DNA of 64,000 bases from Undibacterium hunanense (lineage in GTDB: Bacteria; Pseudomonadota; Gammaproteobacteria; Burkholderiales; Burkholderiaceae_D): NCBI RefSeq assembly GCF_014284335.1, contig NZ_JACOGF010000004.1, positions 124,001-188,000 on the forward strand, read 5' to 3'. This document shows positions 60,901 to 64,000 of the stretch, in pieces; within the stretch, counting starts at the first letter, position 1; each line of letters opens with the position of its first letter. The position numbers and the translations under genes were made by a program. The notes under the pieces were generated by a model. The model made no database searches. It saw nothing but the letters and a program-made list of their open reading frames with translations, and was not told where the DNA came from.

Positions 60901-62070
60901 ATGTTGCTCTGGTTGGCTGAACTTTTCAAACAGGATATAGGCTGGCTGCGCGTCTTCGGGTTTATTACCTTTCGCGCAGTATTTGCCACGATGACGGCCA
61001 TCTCGATAGGTATTTTTGCCGGTCCTGCTGTGATACGCATGCTGACCCGCATGAAGGTAGGCCAGGCTGTGCGCAGCTATGGCATGGAAACACATCTGGT
61101 CAAATCCGGTACCCCGACCATGGGCGGTGTGCTGGTGTTGATTTCCATCGGTATTTCTACCCTGCTGTGGGGGGATTTGAGTAATCGCTTTATCTGGGTC
61201 GTGATGATCGTTACGCTGGGGTATGGCGCAGTCGGCTGGGTCGATGATTACCGCAAGGTAGTCCATAAAGATCCGGAAGGCATGCGCTCGCGTGAAAAAT
61301 ATTTCTGGCAATCGCTGATCGGTCTGGCAGCTGCTTTTTATCTGGCGTTTTCAGTGTCGGCCCCCAGCAATTCAAAAGTGCTGGAATTGTTTATTGCTTG
61401 GGTACAGTCCGGTTTCAATATGGATTTGCCACCGAAAGCGGATTTGATCGTGCCTTTCTTTAAATCGGTCAGTTATCCGCTGGGTGTCTGGGGTTTCATC
61501 GCGCTGACTTATTGCGTGATAGTCGGCACCAGTAATGCGGTCAATTTTACCGATGGCCTGGATGGCCTGGCCATCATGCCCACCATCATGGTGGGTTCAG
61601 CGCTGGGGCTGTTTGCTTATTTGACAGGGAACGTAGGCTATTCCAAATACCTGTTGATACCGCATATCCCGGGGGCAGGCGAATTGCTGATTTTCTGTGG
61701 TGCGATGGCAGGGGCTGGCCTGGCCTTCCTCTGGTTCAATGCCCATCCAGCACAGGTGTTCATGGGGGACGTTGGTGCGCTGGCACTTGGCGGTGCGCTG
61801 GGTACGGTGGCTGTCATCGTCAGACAGGAAATTGTCCTGTTCATCATGGGCGGTATTTTTGTCGCTGAGACCCTGTCAGTCATGTTGCAGGTATCGTATT
61901 TCAAGTACACAAAGAAAAAATATGGCGAAGGCCGCCGTCTGTTCCTGATGGCACCGCTGCACCACCATTTTGAAAAAAAAGGATGGAAAGAAACCCAGGT
62001 AGTCGTGCGGTTCTGGATCATCACCATGTTGCTGGTTTTGCTGGGTTTGTCTTCACTGAAGTTGCGTTAA
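60901..62070 (+). CDS. mraY: Phospho-MurNAc-pentapeptide transferase MraY
   Basis: The 389-residue membrane protein has about ten helices and the conserved cytoplasmic loops: GTPTMGG near 77, the Asp-Asp of [20 protein letters not shown] near 215 and the [11 protein letters not shown] motif near the end. It moves the precursor onto undecaprenyl phosphate to make lipid I. It begins one base after the murF stop. Confidence 0.97.
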   Translation: MLLWLAELFKQDIGWLRVFGFITFRAVFATMTAISIGIFAGPAVIRMLTRMKVGQAVRSYGMETHLVKSGTPTMGGVLVLISIGISTLLWGDLSNRFIWVVMIVTLGYGAVGWVDDYRKVVHKDPEGMRSREKYFWQSLIGLAAAFYLAFSVSAPSNSKVLELFIAWVQSGFNMDLPPKADLIVPFFKSVSYPLGVWGFIALTYCVIVGTSNAVNFTDGLDGLAIMPTIMVGSALGLFAYLTGNVGYSKYLLIPHIPGAGELLIFCGAMAGAGLAFLWFNAHPAQVFMGDVGALALGGALGTVAVIVRQEIVLFIMGGIFVAETLSVMLQVSYFKYTKKKYGEGRRLFLMAPLHHHFEKKGWKETQVVVRFWIITMLLVLLGLSSLKLR

Positions 62071-62149
62071 GTTTATTGTGCCATGCGCTGATTGTGTGCA
62101 TGGCTTATCAGACGCCTGTTGTTTGTTTTGATTGATAGAAATAGTGGTT

Positions 62150-63655
62150 ATGGATTTTTCGGGAAAACATGTCTTGGTTCTGGGCCTGGGTGAAACCGGG
62201 CTGGCAACGGCGCAATGGTTGCTGCGCGCCGGCGCGCGCCTGCGTGTTGCCGATACCCGTGAAACTCCGGACAGGTTGGCACAGTTGCAGGTACTGTCTG
62301 ACCAGATCGAATTTATTGGCGCAGCTTTTGACACCACTTTGCTGGACGATATTGATCTGGTGGCCGTTAGCCCTGGTTTATCACCCTTGCGTGAACTGCA
62401 AGACCTGCTACCGGTAGCTAATGAAAAATCCATACCGGTCTGGGGTGAAATCGAATTGTTTGCCCAGGCCCTGCTGGCTTTGAAGGCAGAACGCGATTAT
62501 CAACCCAAAGTCATCGCCATCACAGGTACCAACGGCAAGACCACGGTGACCAGCCTGGTTGGTTTGCTGGTGGAACGTGCTGGCCTGACTGTCAAAGTGG
62601 CTGGCAATATCAGCCCGGCGGTGCTGGATGTCTTGAGAGAATGTCTGGAGCAGGATGCTTTACCCCAGGTCTGGGTGCTTGAGCTGTCCAGCTTCCAGTT
62701 GCATACCACGCATAGTCTGCAAGCTGATGTCGCTACCGTATTGAATATCACCCAGGATCATCTGGACTGGCATGGCAGCCTGCAAGCTTACTGCGCCGAC
62801 AAGGCACGCATTTTTGGCGAGCAGACTTTGCAGGTCCTGAACCGTGATGACGCACTGGTTATGGCCATGGCCAAAACACATGGCAATGCCGTCAGCTTTG
62901 GTGTTGATGCCCCCAAACACCTGGCTGACCTGGGTTTATTGAATGAACATGGCATGGGTTGGCTGGCAGTCGCCAATGCCGCTGAAGATGCGCCAGTTGT
63001 GACAAACAGCCGCCGCAAGAAAAAAGAAGTGGAAGAAATTCCTACCATGGTCACCCGCCTGATGCCGACCGATGCCTTGCAAATTCGTGGTCAGCATAAT
63101 GCCGCGAATGCCCTGGCTGCGCTGGCACTGTGCCGTGGCATAGGTTTGTCGTTCGCACCTTTGCTGCATGGCTTGCGTGATTACAAAGGCGAACCGCACC
63201 GTGTCGAACAGGTTGCCCAGATTGCTGGTGTTGACTATATCGATGACAGCAAAGGTACCAATGTTGGTGCCACCGTGGCAGCCCTCAAAGGTTTGGGACA
63301 ACAATCCGACGCTTTGCACAAACGTATCATCCTGATTGCCGGTGGCGAAGGCAAGGGACAGGATTTTTCTCCTCTGGCAGATCCGGTGGAGCGGTATACC
63401 AAGGCTGTCATCCTGATCGGCAAGGCGAAAGAAGAACTGCAGCAGGCGTTGGCGATTACCGGTGTTTCTTTACACGATGTCGCCAGCCTGGAAATGGCAG
63501 TACAGGCCGCAGCAGAAATCGCCGCAGAGGGTGATATTGTCTTGCTGTCACCAGCCTGTGCCAGCCTCGACATGTTCCGCAATTATGCGCACCGCGCCCA
63601 GGTATTTGTGGATGCAGTACGCGAAATTGCATTGGCCCGGGGAGAGGTGTGCTGA
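62150..63655 (+). CDS. murD: UDP-MurNAc-L-alanine:D-glutamate ligase MurD
   Basis: The 501-residue protein starts [19 protein letters not shown], followed by the ATP loop [13 protein letters not shown] near 125, the [12 protein letters not shown] block and [12 protein letters not shown] near 365. MurD adds D-glutamate to UDP-MurNAc-L-Ala. It is about 60 residues longer than E. coli MurD (438), partly from a lysine/arginine-rich insert ([10 protein letters not shown], near 286) before the third domain. ATG at 62150 matches the family start; the frame opens with TTG at 62132. Confidence 0.95.
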   Translation: MDFSGKHVLVLGLGETGLATAQWLLRAGARLRVADTRETPDRLAQLQVLSDQIEFIGAAFDTTLLDDIDLVAVSPGLSPLRELQDLLPVANEKSIPVWGEIELFAQALLALKAERDYQPKVIAITGTNGKTTVTSLVGLLVERAGLTVKVAGNISPAVLDVLRECLEQDALPQVWVLELSSFQLHTTHSLQADVATVLNITQDHLDWHGSLQAYCADKARIFGEQTLQVLNRDDALVMAMAKTHGNAVSFGVDAPKHLADLGLLNEHGMGWLAVANAAEDAPVVTNSRRKKKEVEEIPTMVTRLMPTDALQIRGQHNAANALAALALCRGIGLSFAPLLHGLRDYKGEPHRVEQVAQIAGVDYIDDSKGTNVGATVAALKGLGQQSDALHKRIILIAGGEGKGQDFSPLADPVERYTKAVILIGKAKEELQQALAITGVSLHDVASLEMAVQAAAEIAAEGDIVLLSPACASLDMFRNYAHRAQVFVDAVREIALARGEVC

Positions 63656-64000
63656 TGAAACAGCTACTGCTACCCCTGCAAAAATGGTCGCCATTCGGCA
63701 GCCCACCGGCGAATACCAACCTGGTCAGTCGCTCCAAGATGATGGACTACGATCAGCCGCTGGTCTGGGTCACCATCATCCTCATGCTGTTTGGCATGGT
63801 GATGGTGTATTCCGCCTCGATTGCCTTGCCAGATTCGCCCAAGTACGCGAATTACAAGAATTCGCATTTTCTGATTCGTCAGGCGATTTTTGTGGTTATT
63901 GCCCTGATCGCAGGTGCTCTGGTGTTCCGCATTCCCATGGCGACCTGGCAGAAATATGCGCCTTACCTGTTTGTCGGCACGCTGGTGTTGCTGGTTGCCG
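63655..64000 (+). CDS. ftsW: Septal peptidoglycan glycosyltransferase FtsW, 3' end outside the window
   Basis: The visible 115 residues show a cytoplasmic tail, then SKMMDYDQPLVWVTIILMLFGMVMVYSASIALP, the typical first helix of SEDS proteins, and two more helix beginnings. FtsW polymerises septal glycan from lipid II together with FtsI. ATG at 63655 shares a base with the murD stop codon. Confidence 0.94.
   Translation, partial: MKQLLLPLQKWSPFGSPPANTNLVSRSKMMDYDQPLVWVTIILMLFGMVMVYSASIALPDSPKYANYKNSHFLIRQAIFVVIALIAGALVFRIPMATWQKYAPYLFVGTLVLLVA

Overview
The window looks like a chromosomal segment of a betaproteobacterium, most likely Burkholderiales and probably Oxalobacteraceae (an Undibacterium-like genome). 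This is an inference from the moderate base composition, the style of the housekeeping proteins and the gene order mraZ-rsmH-ftsL-ftsI-murE-murF-mraY-murD-ftsW. No 16S gene is present to confirm it.

Layout. 1-7651: a membrane protein cut by the window edge, a periplasmic solute-binding protein, a second-type elongation factor G, a SulP anion transporter followed by a small exported protein, and a DUF2252 protein ending inside a 131-bp palindromic MITE-like element. 8170-14526: a DUF535 (VirK/YbjX) gene preceded by four helically phased hexamers, then a 1325-residue MASE1/PAS hybrid histidine kinase and a REC-GGEEF diguanylate cyclase. 14602-19753 is the accessory part: a divergent Cro-like/CI-like repressor pair, a secreted RNase T2, an IS481-family element, an AT-rich HEPN-domain gene (ApeA-like, candidate anti-phage RNase) whose 3' end is cut by that element, and a tRNA-Gly(CCC). 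19964-21988: GNAT, transglutaminase-like, SnoaL-like and hotdog thioesterase genes. 22312-28942: an aspartate-utilisation block made of a binding protein, a double-domain Asp/Glu racemase, a HypT-like LysR regulator, aspartase and a dicarboxylate/amino-acid symporter. 28991-32515: a LOG-family gene and polA with abutting divergent start codons. 32625-42133: ADP-ribosylglycohydrolase, a Zn-ribbon membrane protein, an endolysin-like M15 peptidase, two convergent paralogous TPR-glycosyltransferase genes, a Sel1 protein and a PPP-type phosphatase. 42135-46305: a three-gene signalling operon (response regulator, REC-GGDEF-EAL, PAS histidine kinase). 46583-50013: LMW phosphatase-like, GNAT, exported protein and a ThDP enzyme. 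50098-50447: RNase P RNA. 50745-53942: a large Cache/PAS/GAF/GGDEF/EAL protein. 54547-64000: the division and cell-wall (dcw) cluster, running off the end inside ftsW.

How the genes work together. The dcw genes overlap or nearly abut and should be co-transcribed from the region upstream of mraZ, where four 10-bp repeats match the known MraZ operator pattern. Four proteins here make, break or sense cyclic-di-GMP, and each of the three GGDEF/GGEEF domains keeps the RxxD inhibitory site. The aspartate block would import dicarboxylates or amino acids, racemise D-aspartate and deaminate L-aspartate to fumarate.

The most interesting region is 16790-19753: a probable HEPN defence gene beside a tRNA, apparently truncated by an IS481 element that lacks a visible target duplication and supplies the stop codon. 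No CRISPR array or large prophage is visible.
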